Source of the DNA: Tenodera sinensis | Lineage: Eukaryota; Arthropoda; Insecta; Mantodea; Mantidae | Direction of reading: 5' to 3' | DNA length: 64,000 nt | Assembly: GCA_030765045.1 (NCBI GenBank) | Contig: CM060965.1 | Coordinates: 24,788,935-24,852,934 of the forward strand | Shown here: one piece after another, positions 34,431 through 44,893 of the stretch | Layout: each line of letters opens with the position of its first letter | How positions within the stretch are numbered: position 1 is the first letter of the stretch | Position numbers and translations under genes: made by a program | The notes under the pieces: model-generated | Told to the model about the DNA's origin: nothing | The model's input: the letters and a program-made list of their open reading frames with translations, nothing else | Database searches by the model: none

Positions 34431-35267
34431 GTCTGATGTGTTGCACTCACATGACTTTCTCTACTCTTGTACTAACCATTCTTACAAACTCGTATTCCTA
34501 TATCTTCTTCGTGTTAGTTAAGATAAACATTTGTACAACTTATTGCTTAGTTCCTTGTAGATGCAAGGTGAATGTTAGAATACAGTAGGCTTTGTGCGAT
34601 AATCAAATGTTTTAAAGCTTTGAGATTCTGTTGTCTTTGCACACTTAACATATAAAAAAATGAACAACGATGATCTATTTCACGAAAGTTCTAAGTTTTC
34701 TGAAACTCGCACACATAACAAGGAATATCTCCGAAATGGTTCACCCTACAAGAAAATTTATTGAGACATAAATTGTGTATTTTAGCAAGATCTACATTTT
34801 TTATACAGTATAATTTGGTCTATCTCTAACGGTTTACCAGTTATCCAAAAGTCGTCCGGAGTAAACACGACTACAGGGGCTATAGCCAGAAAATTCAAGA
34901 TATACATTTCATTTGTCATCAAAATATCTCAAACATATGACATTTTAATCAAAGTCGTTAGAGCCATTTTCAAGAAAATCAAAATTTTCGAAAAATTTTC
35001 CATATAAAGGGTAGTTTAGGGTGGGGCTATTTTCTTCAAAATCTTCGTGTCGCATCCTTGAAAGACATTAAACTTAAATACCAACTTTAGTTTTTAACCG
35101 ACTTTTCGTTTTTGAGCTATGCTGTCCACAGACTGACACACGGACTTTTTTCTAAAAATGCTTTTTTTGGATTCAGGGGGTCTCAAAACATATATTTCCG
35201 GTGAAATCTCGACATCGAATTTTTGGGTGGAATACAACACTTCCCCTACTTACCAGTAGAGAAAGTA
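34431..35267 (-). repeat. ~850-bp CTTTCTCTAC repeat, copy C
   Basis: A well preserved minus-orientation copy from GTCTGATGTGTTGCACTCAC to TACCAGTAGAGAAAGTA. It is the best match to copies A, B and D, with all internal blocks present. Confidence 0.88.
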
Positions 35268-35371
35268 AACATGTAAGTATTATTTATTGTTATTTTAATA
35301 CATCACTAAACATGCTCTTTGAATATGAAAAATGTATATATCTCTGGCAACAGGCCATCTTCCTCCACCCT

Positions 35372-35374
<3 letters not shown>

Positions 35375-35416
<42 letters not shown>
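35375..35416. repeat. (AG)n microsatellite
   Basis: 21 AG units. Confidence 0.95.
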
Positions 35417-35418
<2 letters not shown>

Positions 35419-35419
35419 G

Positions 35420-36463
35420 ACCAAAGTATAGGTTTTTAAAATTCGGGACTTTTTCATCGAAAGTAAAGTTATGTGCTCATGATAAGTACAGTTACAAAGA
35501 TTAATCTTCAAGGAATCCATACAACTACTTAAATACATTGCTCTTTAAAAGCATTCGAACAACACAACATTTAAAAGCTATGGCCATCACCCCTGGACTT
35601 ACCCTACATGTAAATACGATAAAATGAAAATGACAAAACGATAAAGTGTTGCTACAAACAACTGTGATTGGTTGAATGTACTAGATTCTTATAGTAAATT
35701 TGTTAAAGGTTCATGAGCTAAATCATCCAAGCAAATCCATGTCAGAAATTAGAAATAAAAAAGAGGTATATTTAAATAGATCTATCTATCTAATTATAGG
35801 TATGTGAAATTCTGTGAATGCGCACTTTTAACAGGGAAGAGAGAAATGTGCCTAAATTATTTTATTTAATAAATGTTGTTTGAAATACACTCGTAAAATA
35901 TGACAGTGGTAATTAAAGAGCTGAATGTTTTGTTTCGCAAATGTTTAAAAAGTGTCTGCCTTCTACATTAACCCTGGTTTGATAAACTGGCTCAAAGTAT
36001 TTCTGTAAACTGAGTAATGTTGCTGCCAAAGCATCCAAGGCTCGTAACATCAGACACAGGCAGGCAGCCTACGAAGAATAACTAACAGAATGGCTACTAA
36101 AAGTAGATAACATGGAGTATTTAGTTGGTATTATGAATGTTTGGTTCCTATGGCTGCGCTCTACGTTCCTTAGGCCGCAACTTATAAGAAACATCTCTCG
36201 CTAGGCTTAGCGGGTTAGGACCCTCAACCCTGGGATACGCCGGTGGCTTGCCAACCTGCTCATGCTCTTCTCGGATTTCGTTACCCACAGTGGTCTATAG
36301 TTCAGCGAGATTGCGCAGCGCTTGGGACGCTTTGGCAGCACCTTTGCCATAAGCTGTGATACGGTCGACACAGAGGCGTTTTCTCCTAATTTTCCATTTT
36401 GAATGAATAATTGATATTAATAGTTAGTCAACATTGAATTTTTAAATGTTTTTTGTGTATGCA
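35420..36463. other. intronic stretch left of the Polinton-like element
   Basis: AT-rich to 36130, then a GC-richer ~230 bp (36140-36370) with no A/B-box pair or ORF I can assign. Ends with the left TATGCA target duplication at 36458-36463. Confidence 0.4.
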
Positions 36464-36606
36464 AGTAGGGTAGTTGAGGGAATCCTGGCGCAGATTTTTA
36501 TGGGCAAGATGGCCGCCATGCGTGATCTAAGGATTACTAGGTTAGGTGGTAGGAGAAGTAGGACGTTGTATGTGTTTGAAGCAATCTCTAGGGATAACTT
36601 TAGTTA

Positions 36607-36807
36607 ACTCCCACTCTTTTTACTCTGGTCTTTCAAATTTAACCTAACCTAAGCCCTATACTTCTACTCGTCTAACCTAACCTAACACCTCATCTAATAA
36701 TTTATTCTTCGTCCCTATTGCTCACCTAATCCCTACTCCTTTTACTCGGTCTTTCAAATTTAACTTAATCTAAGCCCCATACTTCTACTCGTCTAACCTA
36801 ACCTAAC
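36607..36807. repeat. internal direct duplication with CCTAA motifs, left arm
   Basis: Two ~80-bp units about 120 bp apart share ACTCGTCTAACCTAACCTAA and the neighbouring GGTCTTTCAAATTTAAC. Mirrored at 52720-52920. Short CCTAA (TTAGG) runs of two to three units recur from 36530 to 36860. Confidence 0.75.
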
Positions 36808-37567
36808 GTTACATAACCTAAGTGAGCATAAACCTTCCTATTTATTAAGATATTTTAACCTAACTTAACCTGTGTCATTCCTGGTTTGCTTCAGCGTTCT
36901 ATTCTTCTATAACCTATTCTAACCTCCACACCGAACCGTTTCAGGCTTAGACATTTCGCATTCGTTTGCAGATGTTTTTCAGCAACTTTAGACACTTTGA
37001 AGCTATTAGACCCTAACGCGTGAACCCTAAGCATTTTCTAAACATTTCTCGGTATGTTAATGCTATTTGGGAGTTTGGTAGGTATTCTAGCCACTTGTGT
37101 AGTATTCTGGAGAGTTTTGCGAATTTTGAAGCTTGTCACAATTTTTCGGTGTTTACACGTCTTTGGCATCTCTTGATACTTTTGATGAGCATGTAAACCC
37201 CTTTTAACGATTTGCTATGTTTTCACGTTCAAATGTCCCCTTTTGTAAAAAGTGTGATCACGCCTAAAGCATTGCTTACGGTCTTTCTAAGACTACCCTA
37301 ACTCAACCACAAATCTCTTTAGAGATATTTCCTCATCCTATTTGACCTTATTCATGCTTCTTCTACACCCCTCTCTTTCTTAAACTAACATTAGAAGACG
37401 TTTCAACCTTGTTATTCAACTAGCTATTGTCAACGTCTTTGTACACTGTTCCAGTATGCTGTGCATCTTAACCTCATTTAGCCATTCTTTTGTATAGCTC
37501 TGTATGTTCTAATGGTAAAAGATCAAACACTGCTTACTCTCCGTCTAAGACTATCCTAACATAACCT

Positions 37568-37960
37568 AACTAAGCAACCACCTCCAACACCAGCACCACC
37601 ATAACCTGCACGACCACAAGCATCGCAGCACCCCCGCCTCCACCATTACCACCTCCGCCATAGCCTACACCACCATAACAACCACCACCGCCACCACCTC
37701 CATCATGACCAGCGCCACCATAACGAACACCACCTCCATCACAACCACCACCACCACCAGCACCACCACCACCACCACCCTAACCAAACCCAACAAAAAA
37801 ACCATCATCACCAGCGGCGCCTTAACTTGCAAGACCACAAACATCTCCAGCACCACCACCTCCACCATCACCAGCGCCACAATAACCTACATCACCATCA
37901 TCACCAGCGTAACCATATCCTGCACCACCGTCATATTCTGCAGCTATTGTATATAGCATG
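37568..37960. repeat. CCACCA-rich (Gly-codon-like) low-complexity block, left arm
   Basis: Imperfect CCA/CAC triplets. On the opposite strand they read as GGT codons. See the mirrored small ORF at 51550-51705. Confidence 0.8.
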
Positions 37961-38720
37961 TTCGACATTTTTTTCATATCTAAACTTACCTATTATTTAC
38001 AGCTTTAGTCCGCTTTGATTTTTCCTCCTCCTTTATAGGGCTTTAAACTTCCACTACAAGATGTCCTAACCATTGATGTTGAAGTTCTTATTACAGCTAT
38101 TTTGTCCTCTGTTACAGAATTTTATACAGTTGTATGACTCTTTTGCTTGGTTCTATATGTTCTGGCGGTAACATCTCGAACACGACATGCAGTTTTCTAA
38201 GGCTAGCCCCACCTATTACGATCTAACCTGCTTTTTAAGAGTTCTTTACAGCTTTATTCATCATTGTTCTTTCTGATCCTTTATAGAGCTTAACCTATCA
38301 CTAAACGATGTTCTATCCGCTGATGTTGAAGTACTTATAGCTCAGTATTTTAAGAGATATTCAGCAATATTTTTGATAGTATTTTAACACAATCTTCTGT
38401 TTATATAGCGTTAATGACGGTATACTTACTTTAAGGTAGCAGGGTATACGCCTCTCCTCTTTTATCTGGGCTGGAGACCAGCACTAGAGTTAAAGTCTAG
38501 TGGCAGAGTTAACGCCTCCCTTTATAGTTTCTATTTCTCTTCTTTCTTCGACAAGTATCATGGGAAGCACGGAGAAGCCAGGTGAGTAATTTTTTAAATT
38601 TTTTCTTCTTTCTTTGTCAGATTTCATTGGAGGCGTGGAGGTGTCAGTTGATTAAACTTTCATTTTCTACAGGAAACGTAACGGAGAAAATAATTATCTT
38701 GAGATCTAAGTTGTATTCTT

Positions 38721-41700
38721 TTACGCACGACTTGCAACGCTGTAATGCCCATACGCATACGTAGATATTCCATCCTCTGCAATTACTCTCTTGTCATCGT
38801 GAGGCGACAGAGCTATTTTATTAGATTCAACTGTAGAAACATTATGACGTTGGGATAGGATTAAATTCATAGGGGTTCTTACGACTTTTAAAGTTTTAAG
38901 GCACTCCATATAGCTATTGAAGCTGATGTATTGCTTAATGGCGCTATGTTTTATGCCTTTGATCTTTTTTATCACAGAGCCATCAATATCGAGAGCATAC
39001 ATTTTAGGCCTTAGACCAACGAAACGGCGAATGATTTTACCACTTGCCTCATCTTTAAACTTTCCCAACACTTTCTTGTTTTGTGTAGAATAGCATATAT
39101 GGTTAGCAGGGTAATCCGCTGTATCCAGATGTTCAAGCATGTGTAATTTATCCTGGTATATATCAGCTGTAGTCACTCGATGGATGAAGGAATCTGTATC
39201 TGTATACAACAGTTTAAGATTCTGAGCTCCATAATATGGAAGTAACACATCATATTGATATGAATACATTAGCGTCTTGGAAATGTCTAGTACGCTCATA
39301 CCAATGTATATAGGCTTGTTGAACACTATTTTACGAGAAGCCATATGAACAGCTGCAAGATTAGGGCCATATATAGTTCGATCGATAAATGTAGGCTTGG
39401 CTATCAGTTTTTCTAACGTTTTGCTGTTTGCCACAAGACGTATATCCATACGATTACGAATATTTTCCATAGTTTTTCCAAACATCGCATTATTGAAAAG
39501 TTTGTACAAATCCTTTTCAAAATCGTTTCTTGCTTGCTGTCGTAGGCGGTTATTAAATTCCACATAAGGTTTTAACCAACAAGATTGACGGAATTGTAGT
39601 ACTCGGTGAATCTTTGACAGTCGTAGACCATGACTAAGAGCCTGTTTCAAGGCCATGTAATGTACCACATACTTCTTTCGAGATCCAAGATGGGCAATTA
39701 GTTTCTTTGAAGACGATTCCCCCGGTTTCATACTCTCAGGCAGAAAGGGTAAATCATTATGAAGTTCATGCAGTTCTGCAGGATATTCCACATCAACCTC
39801 CAAGATATATCCAAAGGAATCATCCCCCTTCAACGAGCCGAGATGTATATCTTCAGGAGAAACCCACGTAAATCCACCATAAGGAAGGGCGTGACACATA
39901 GCCCAACCGTATTGGTTATTGGCGTCTTCGTACGTAATAAAATGAGAGGGTTTACTAGGATCATACTGCTCCATATAGATGTTGTTAGTCTCAGCATACC
40001 GGTGAGAAACCTGGCATAACCCTCCTCTTATACCAGATTCAACCATGAGTAGCTGATCGTAATCAAGAAGCAATTCCAACTCGATTCCAGTATACAGCAG
40101 CATAGCATCCCATGTAAGTCCTGGAGAAGTAAAATAATGTGCAGGATCCACTTTATGAGTTTTCAGGGTTTGGTCTCTAAATGTCTCGAAGACATCCGCC
40201 AGGAGAAGAACATCTGAAATTAAGTACAAATCGCTGTACTCGCCAAGGTTTCGGACGTTAAAGTGCTTCCACACGTTCAGAGCATGATCATAGTCCTCAC
40301 TGCTGATTTCTTCGCTGTTTAACCTGTTATAGAAGGCATCCCTAGGAGGCAGCTGAGTGTCGTTCAGAGCATCCCACGATGTTACGTAATCATAGGGAAA
40401 TACCCCCTTACGAGTCATCAAGCCAATATTTTCTGCTCCAAAGTACTTCGCTGTTTCAGCATGCGTTTCGAGGTTCTTTGCAAGCTTCTCCAAGCTCGTA
40501 CTGAGGAAGCGGAAAGTATCCACAAACCTGAGTTTAATATCCCCAACGTACTTGGAGAATGATATATAACTTTCCTCTGAATTTGGTATAACCTCTACTC
40601 TTTCGCTAGTACACCCCAGTTCCTTAACAATGAAATGAGAGTCATACCCACTCAGGTTATGCATGAAGACAGGTATATAATTAGGTGTTTTGCAAGCCAG
40701 GTTACATTTATTGTGTAAAGATCCTCTATACACCCCGGATACATGATCGTGATCGCGAACCTTCCAATTACCTTCTGTAAATCCATGTTCACACAGATAG
40801 CATATTGTAGAAGCATCGAATGATTCTTGTTCTTCAGCTGTAAGATTAAGAGGTTTAGCAGATTTGTATAAGTCACTAATTTTATTTGCCAGATCCATCA
40901 GGCATTCCATAAACTTCTGTGCAGCGTCAGGCCCTCGGTAAACATACGGTTCAGTAGGAAGAGTTGTTTCTAGTTGTTCAACACTGGACGACGGTTTCAC
41001 ATAAACACAAAAGCTCATGGGAGAATGATTTTGATAGGGAGTTGTGTAGGAGGTTTCGGGGTTAGAGGAGCAGGTATGAAGAGGGGTGAGAATGGATTCA
41101 AAATCGGCATAGATAACATAGGGCAGTTTCAACATCCTCTCAACATTCTTGAATTTAACGACGGAGTTATCCTTTGTGGGCATAACGCATCTAGCAACGG
41201 CATGTTGTCTACATATTTCGCTGTGCTCTTCCAATTTTTCCATTCCACCTCGTCCATGTTGGTCATCAAAATGACTGAAACATCTTTTACATGTATATAT
41301 TTGTCCATGATGTTTAGTTTTCTGACGACGAATAAGCTTCTCAAAATCCTTTATATACACATAGTGATGTCTGTCAGTAGCATCACTCAACAGAAGGAGA
41401 TCGCGATGATCGTCTAATTCTTCATCAATCACCTTTATTGGAAATACTTCATGTTTATCATCCACTCCAAACACATTTATGGATATATTATTGAGTTTTT
41501 CAAATTTAGCGATTTCACCCAAGCTCGTAGGAAATGAGACGCACGAGAAATCGTATTTTTCTTGGAGATCCTTGTACTTGCTAACACGCTGAGGATCCTT
41601 TCGAATGAACTTTGCTAGAATAGCGTACATAAAGCATTTCTCGTCACTGTAGTTCTGAGGGTTTATACAGGCTTTTCTTGCATCCAAAGATGACGATAGA

Positions 41701-42380
41701 GGAATATAGCTGCTCCCTCGAAGAAGATTATACTTGTTGATACGTAGTCGAACGCCATCAACTGCCAGTAGAGCCCAATTACTGCCTTTCAACTTACTTT
41801 CCTCCATTTCAACACGAAGTTTCTCGAATTTTTTTTCCAAGATGGCATCCAAGTCACTGTCTAAAAACACGGCATGATTACGCGTTTTGAAGGCTTTGTT
41901 AGTGATATCCCCCACAGCATTCACAAACTTACATTCAGCCATAATGTTAACTTTCAAACTTTTATGAACCCGCAGCTCCTTCTGAACAGCATGAATTATG
42001 CGCTGCTTCACCTGCTGCAGGTATGAATTTAGATCCTGACTTGCTGGGCATTGGATGAAATACGATTTCAGCCGATCCTGAAAAGCCGTTTCATATTCTA
42101 CAATATCATCTTCATCAGGAGACATTAACAATAATTTATGCTTAGTAGGTTCAAATTTGACTTTCTTAGCATATAGAGCCCTATCACAGCGCCCTTCATG
42201 TACATCCCTTCGATTTTCAGTACCGTAAACATCGCCACAATGTCTACACTCGAAAAACTCACCACATATCAGCTCATGCCTCTTCTTATGATAACCGCGT
42301 AGAAAACTCTTGTCACATTTGCTGCACCTATAATCCGGTATAGCATTCAGAACCGATTCCATTACTACACCATTCCACAT
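38721..42380 (-). CDS. protein-primed-type family B DNA polymerase (left copy)
   Basis: 1219 residues, no frame breaks. Domains in order: C2H2/C2HC-like fingers at C19/C22 and C45/C48/H61/C65; a conserved block around K247-C249-F250 with a later H339-Y-V-Y-I-K; a finger C364/C367/H386/C390; exonuclease motif I with D426 and E428 (YADFES); an HNH-like zinc insert C527/C530, D543-H-D-H, H556-N-x-C559; exo II HNLSGYD (574-580); exo III Y719-x-x-x-D723; polymerase A D819 (DANNQYGWAM), B K960-x-x-x-N964 to G968 (KLFNNAMFG), C YTDTDS (1059-1064), and K1126-M-Y. Every catalytic residue expected for exonuclease and polymerase is present. It resembles Polinton pPolB. No terminal-protein domain was recognised. 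The second Met (M7) is an alternative start. Confidence 0.92.
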   Translation of the reverse strand: MWNGVVMESVLNAIPDYRCSKCDKSFLRGYHKKRHELICGEFFECRHCGDVYGTENRRDVHEGRCDRALYAKKVKFEPTKHKLLLMSPDEDDIVEYETAFQDRLKSYFIQCPASQDLNSYLQQVKQRIIHAVQKELRVHKSLKVNIMAECKFVNAVGDITNKAFKTRNHAVFLDSDLDAILEKKFEKLRVEMEESKLKGSNWALLAVDGVRLRINKYNLLRGSSYIPLSSSLDARKACINPQNYSDEKCFMYAILAKFIRKDPQRVSKYKDLQEKYDFSCVSFPTSLGEIAKFEKLNNISINVFGVDDKHEVFPIKVIDEELDDHRDLLLLSDATDRHHYVYIKDFEKLIRRQKTKHHGQIYTCKRCFSHFDDQHGRGGMEKLEEHSEICRQHAVARCVMPTKDNSVVKFKNVERMLKLPYVIYADFESILTPLHTCSSNPETSYTTPYQNHSPMSFCVYVKPSSSVEQLETTLPTEPYVYRGPDAAQKFMECLMDLANKISDLYKSAKPLNLTAEEQESFDASTICYLCEHGFTEGNWKVRDHDHVSGVYRGSLHNKCNLACKTPNYIPVFMHNLSGYDSHFIVKELGCTSERVEVIPNSEESYISFSKYVGDIKLRFVDTFRFLSTSLEKLAKNLETHAETAKYFGAENIGLMTRKGVFPYDYVTSWDALNDTQLPPRDAFYNRLNSEEISSEDYDHALNVWKHFNVRNLGEYSDLYLISDVLLLADVFETFRDQTLKTHKVDPAHYFTSPGLTWDAMLLYTGIELELLLDYDQLLMVESGIRGGLCQVSHRYAETNNIYMEQYDPSKPSHFITYEDANNQYGWAMCHALPYGGFTWVSPEDIHLGSLKGDDSFGYILEVDVEYPAELHELHNDLPFLPESMKPGESSSKKLIAHLGSRKKYVVHYMALKQALSHGLRLSKIHRVLQFRQSCWLKPYVEFNNRLRQQARNDFEKDLYKLFNNAMFGKTMENIRNRMDIRLVANSKTLEKLIAKPTFIDRTIYGPNLAAVHMASRKIVFNKPIYIGMSVLDISKTLMYSYQYDVLLPYYGAQNLKLLYTDTDSFIHRVTTADIYQDKLHMLEHLDTADYPANHICYSTQNKKVLGKFKDEASGKIIRRFVGLRPKMYALDIDGSVIKKIKGIKHSAIKQYISFNSYMECLKTLKVVRTPMNLILSQRHNVSTVESNKIALSPHDDKRVIAEDGISTYAYGHYSVASRA

Positions 42381-44627
42381 CTTTATAATATATAGTGCAA
42401 CACTTGTAAATTATATAAATCAATAAATGCTTATAGCAGTTTCCACTGACTCGCCTTAATAACTTATCAAAGCTATTGAACAGTAATCTCGCTAAGAGAA
42501 GCTGATGTGCTCGACTCGAAGGATAATTACTGAATAACTATCTAAGCTCAAGCAAACCCTACTTATTCTGAAAGCACGGATCTCTCAGGGAACTACATAA
42601 TTCAAGATCATGCTTGCAGCGCCTTATAGCGGCTTCAATCAGTACTAAAACGCACATTCTACAGATTTTATACTTTTATGATGGTAAATTATATATTAGT
42701 CATCAACTATCCGTATTTTTATTACTTTTTATCGTTTTTACGTACTTTGAGACAAATCCAGCTTCGAATTAAGACGCGAAACGACGGCTACGTATCTTTA
42801 AGTAACAAACACATTACTTTTAACGATATCGAATGACAGTGATAGAAGCACTTGAGCATTATTTAAACGCTTAAAAAACCAATTTTTCGCCATATTTCAT
42901 AAATTTCAGCATTAGAGTCCTATGACGTCACACTCAAGCATCGACGGAATGTCTGCTACCTCCAAACATATTTCTACAAGTCTAATGACGTCACGCAGGC
43001 ACCATACAGAAGGCATAATTCAACGACAAAGACATTAGTTTTAACTATACATTCCCACAAAGATATAAACCTATTTGAAAGCGTCTTAACGTGTTAACTT
43101 CAATACATGTATATAAAACCTCTAATATAACAATAAAAAGAAAGGCAAAGAAATAAAGAAGAAATAAAGTAAAGGGAAAAGAAATTATTAGCACAATACA
43201 CCCTTAGAAACGAGGTTATTCCATATCTTTCATCATTCAGTCAACTAACATAGCTAAATGACGTCACACAGTAGCGGCGACGTTCTGTCTACACTCCTTC
43301 AAAACAAGTTCAGACAGGAAAGTCTCCCCACCCTCGGATCCACGTAGCAACATTATGAGAAGGCCAACAGTAACCTCCAAGCCACCAGAGTGAGTATATG
43401 GAACGTAAACACCCGACAGCGCTTTTCACCGTTTAACCTTATTTGCATCATATTTTTCCAGGTACTCATCAATCATTGTACTACACACATCATATAGATT
43501 ACAATACTCAGCGTTGTATGCTACAATTTGTAATGTTCACGATTTTATACTCATTTAATGATTTAAATTCAACATTTCTAGCGTTCACCCTCTTCTTCTT
43601 CATCCTCTTCTTCTTCTTCTTCTTCTTCTTCTTCTCATATCACACCTTTACCTTAGTCCTGTTCTCCTCCTTCGTGCTGTCAAGAAATATACGCGTAATT
43701 GGACGTTATTAGCTTAAATATTAAAGAAAATAACAGCATTCTGCGTCACTTATATCTAAACGGCTTTTTCCAGGTTATATGTATTTTAAGGTTTTAGAAT
43801 CAAGGTAGGTAATGTTTCTCTCAATAAGAGCATTCAGTAATTGATTTTGTAAATAATATCACTAATTTAAGCTTTATTTCGAGCCTCTAAGTCTGCTAGT
43901 TTGCAAGGTATTTAAATTGGCCCTTAGAGATTCGAACTAGACCCGCAGTATAAAAATTACCAATTTATCCATAAATCAGGACTAGAGTATTTAACTGAAG
44001 CGTTTAACTTTTTATTTCATAGCGCTATCTTTGTTTATTCACGAATAAATCGACTTTGAAGTAATTGCCCCCTCCCGGTAATCGAACTATGAGTCGTAGG
44101 GATAAAATTTTCTAATATATCACTTTATGCGTCAAGTTACCCTAATTTGTCTTTACATCACTATTCCAAGTGTAACAAATCGCGATATAGCTCAAAATTC
44201 AATAATTCTCCGCAAGGTAGGAATCGAACCCACGATACCTCAGCTCCAGCATGTTAGAAAATAATTGTCCTTAACGTGTTTTACCATATAAAGTTTATTT
44301 CAGTCTTCTAGCTTAAGCGATTCTCGAAATAATTAAATTCACCAAATCAGGATTGGAACCCAAGACTCCAGGATCCCGATCATACCACAAAGGAAAGCTT
44401 ATTACAATACCAATTTAATAAAGTTTATTCGAAGTTTTTATCGCTAATAGTTTAGGAATTATTCCAATAACAAAAGTATTGATTGCACGGGAATCGATCC
44501 CTAGACTCCCGGAGATCTTGAAAGTTAGATCAAAAAATGCGCCGCTTTATTAGAAGATAATCACCGTTTACCGTATTTCGATATCTCATTTAGTTTACCA
44601 GCAATCAGCGATCACAGAGTAGAGTAA
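42381..44627. other. inner non-coding part of left arm
   Basis: No ORF with family signatures. Contains the (CTT)9 tract at about 43605-43635 and several tRNA-B-box-like fragments (for example GGAATCGAACCCACGATAC near 44219) spaced a few hundred bases apart, possibly old SINE heads. Mirrored at 44894-47146. Confidence 0.5.
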
Positions 44628-44893
44628 TAATGATGATTCTGGCCCAATTAGCATATCAAAGGGTTGCCGCTAATTGATTACACGTGTTTAACACGTGTTT
44701 TTCACACCCCATTCCCTTTGTCGGTGAAAAGCCGACAAAGGCCCGACCCTCGTTATCTGTCAGATTACCATCGACAAGGGTTGACGAGGGTTGACAGGTT
44801 AATTACCCATGTTAACATATGTTTAACATGTGTTCAATTATCGAGCGGCACCCCTTTCATATTTAATGAGGGCGGCATATTTAACTGCTATTT
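44628..44893. other. 266-bp central core of the palindrome
   Basis: Not a perfect mirror, but its two halves still match weakly: AAAGGGTTGCCGCTAATTGAT against TCAATTATCGAGCGGCACCCC, and ACACGTGTTTAACACGTGTT against GTTAACATATGTTTAACATGTG. At 44715-44741 there is a perfect hairpin: 10-bp stem CCTTTGTCGG/CCGACAAAGG with 7-nt loop TGAAAAG. TTGACGAGGGTTGACAGG at about 44780 contains a direct repeat. No ORF. Confidence 0.75.

Larger units (their letters stand above)
36464..44627. repeat. left arm / giant terminal inverted repeat
   Basis: 8164 bp, mirror of 44894-53063. From the outer end inward: 2.2 kb non-coding (CCTAA motifs, CCACCA-rich block), the polymerase gene on the minus strand (38721-42380), and 2.2 kb non-coding with a (CTT)9 tract. 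Confidence 0.93.

Noticed and set aside
36600..36860. Interstitial telomere from chromosome fusion
   Set aside because: Only two to three TTAGG units at a time, inside a mobile element and mirrored in its other arm.
40974..41417. 147-residue ORF antisense to the polymerase (and its mirror 48110-48553)
   Set aside because: Shadow of the polymerase reading frame with no independent signature.
43605..43640. Poly-Phe ORF in the inner arm
   Set aside because: Product of the (CTT)n microsatellite.
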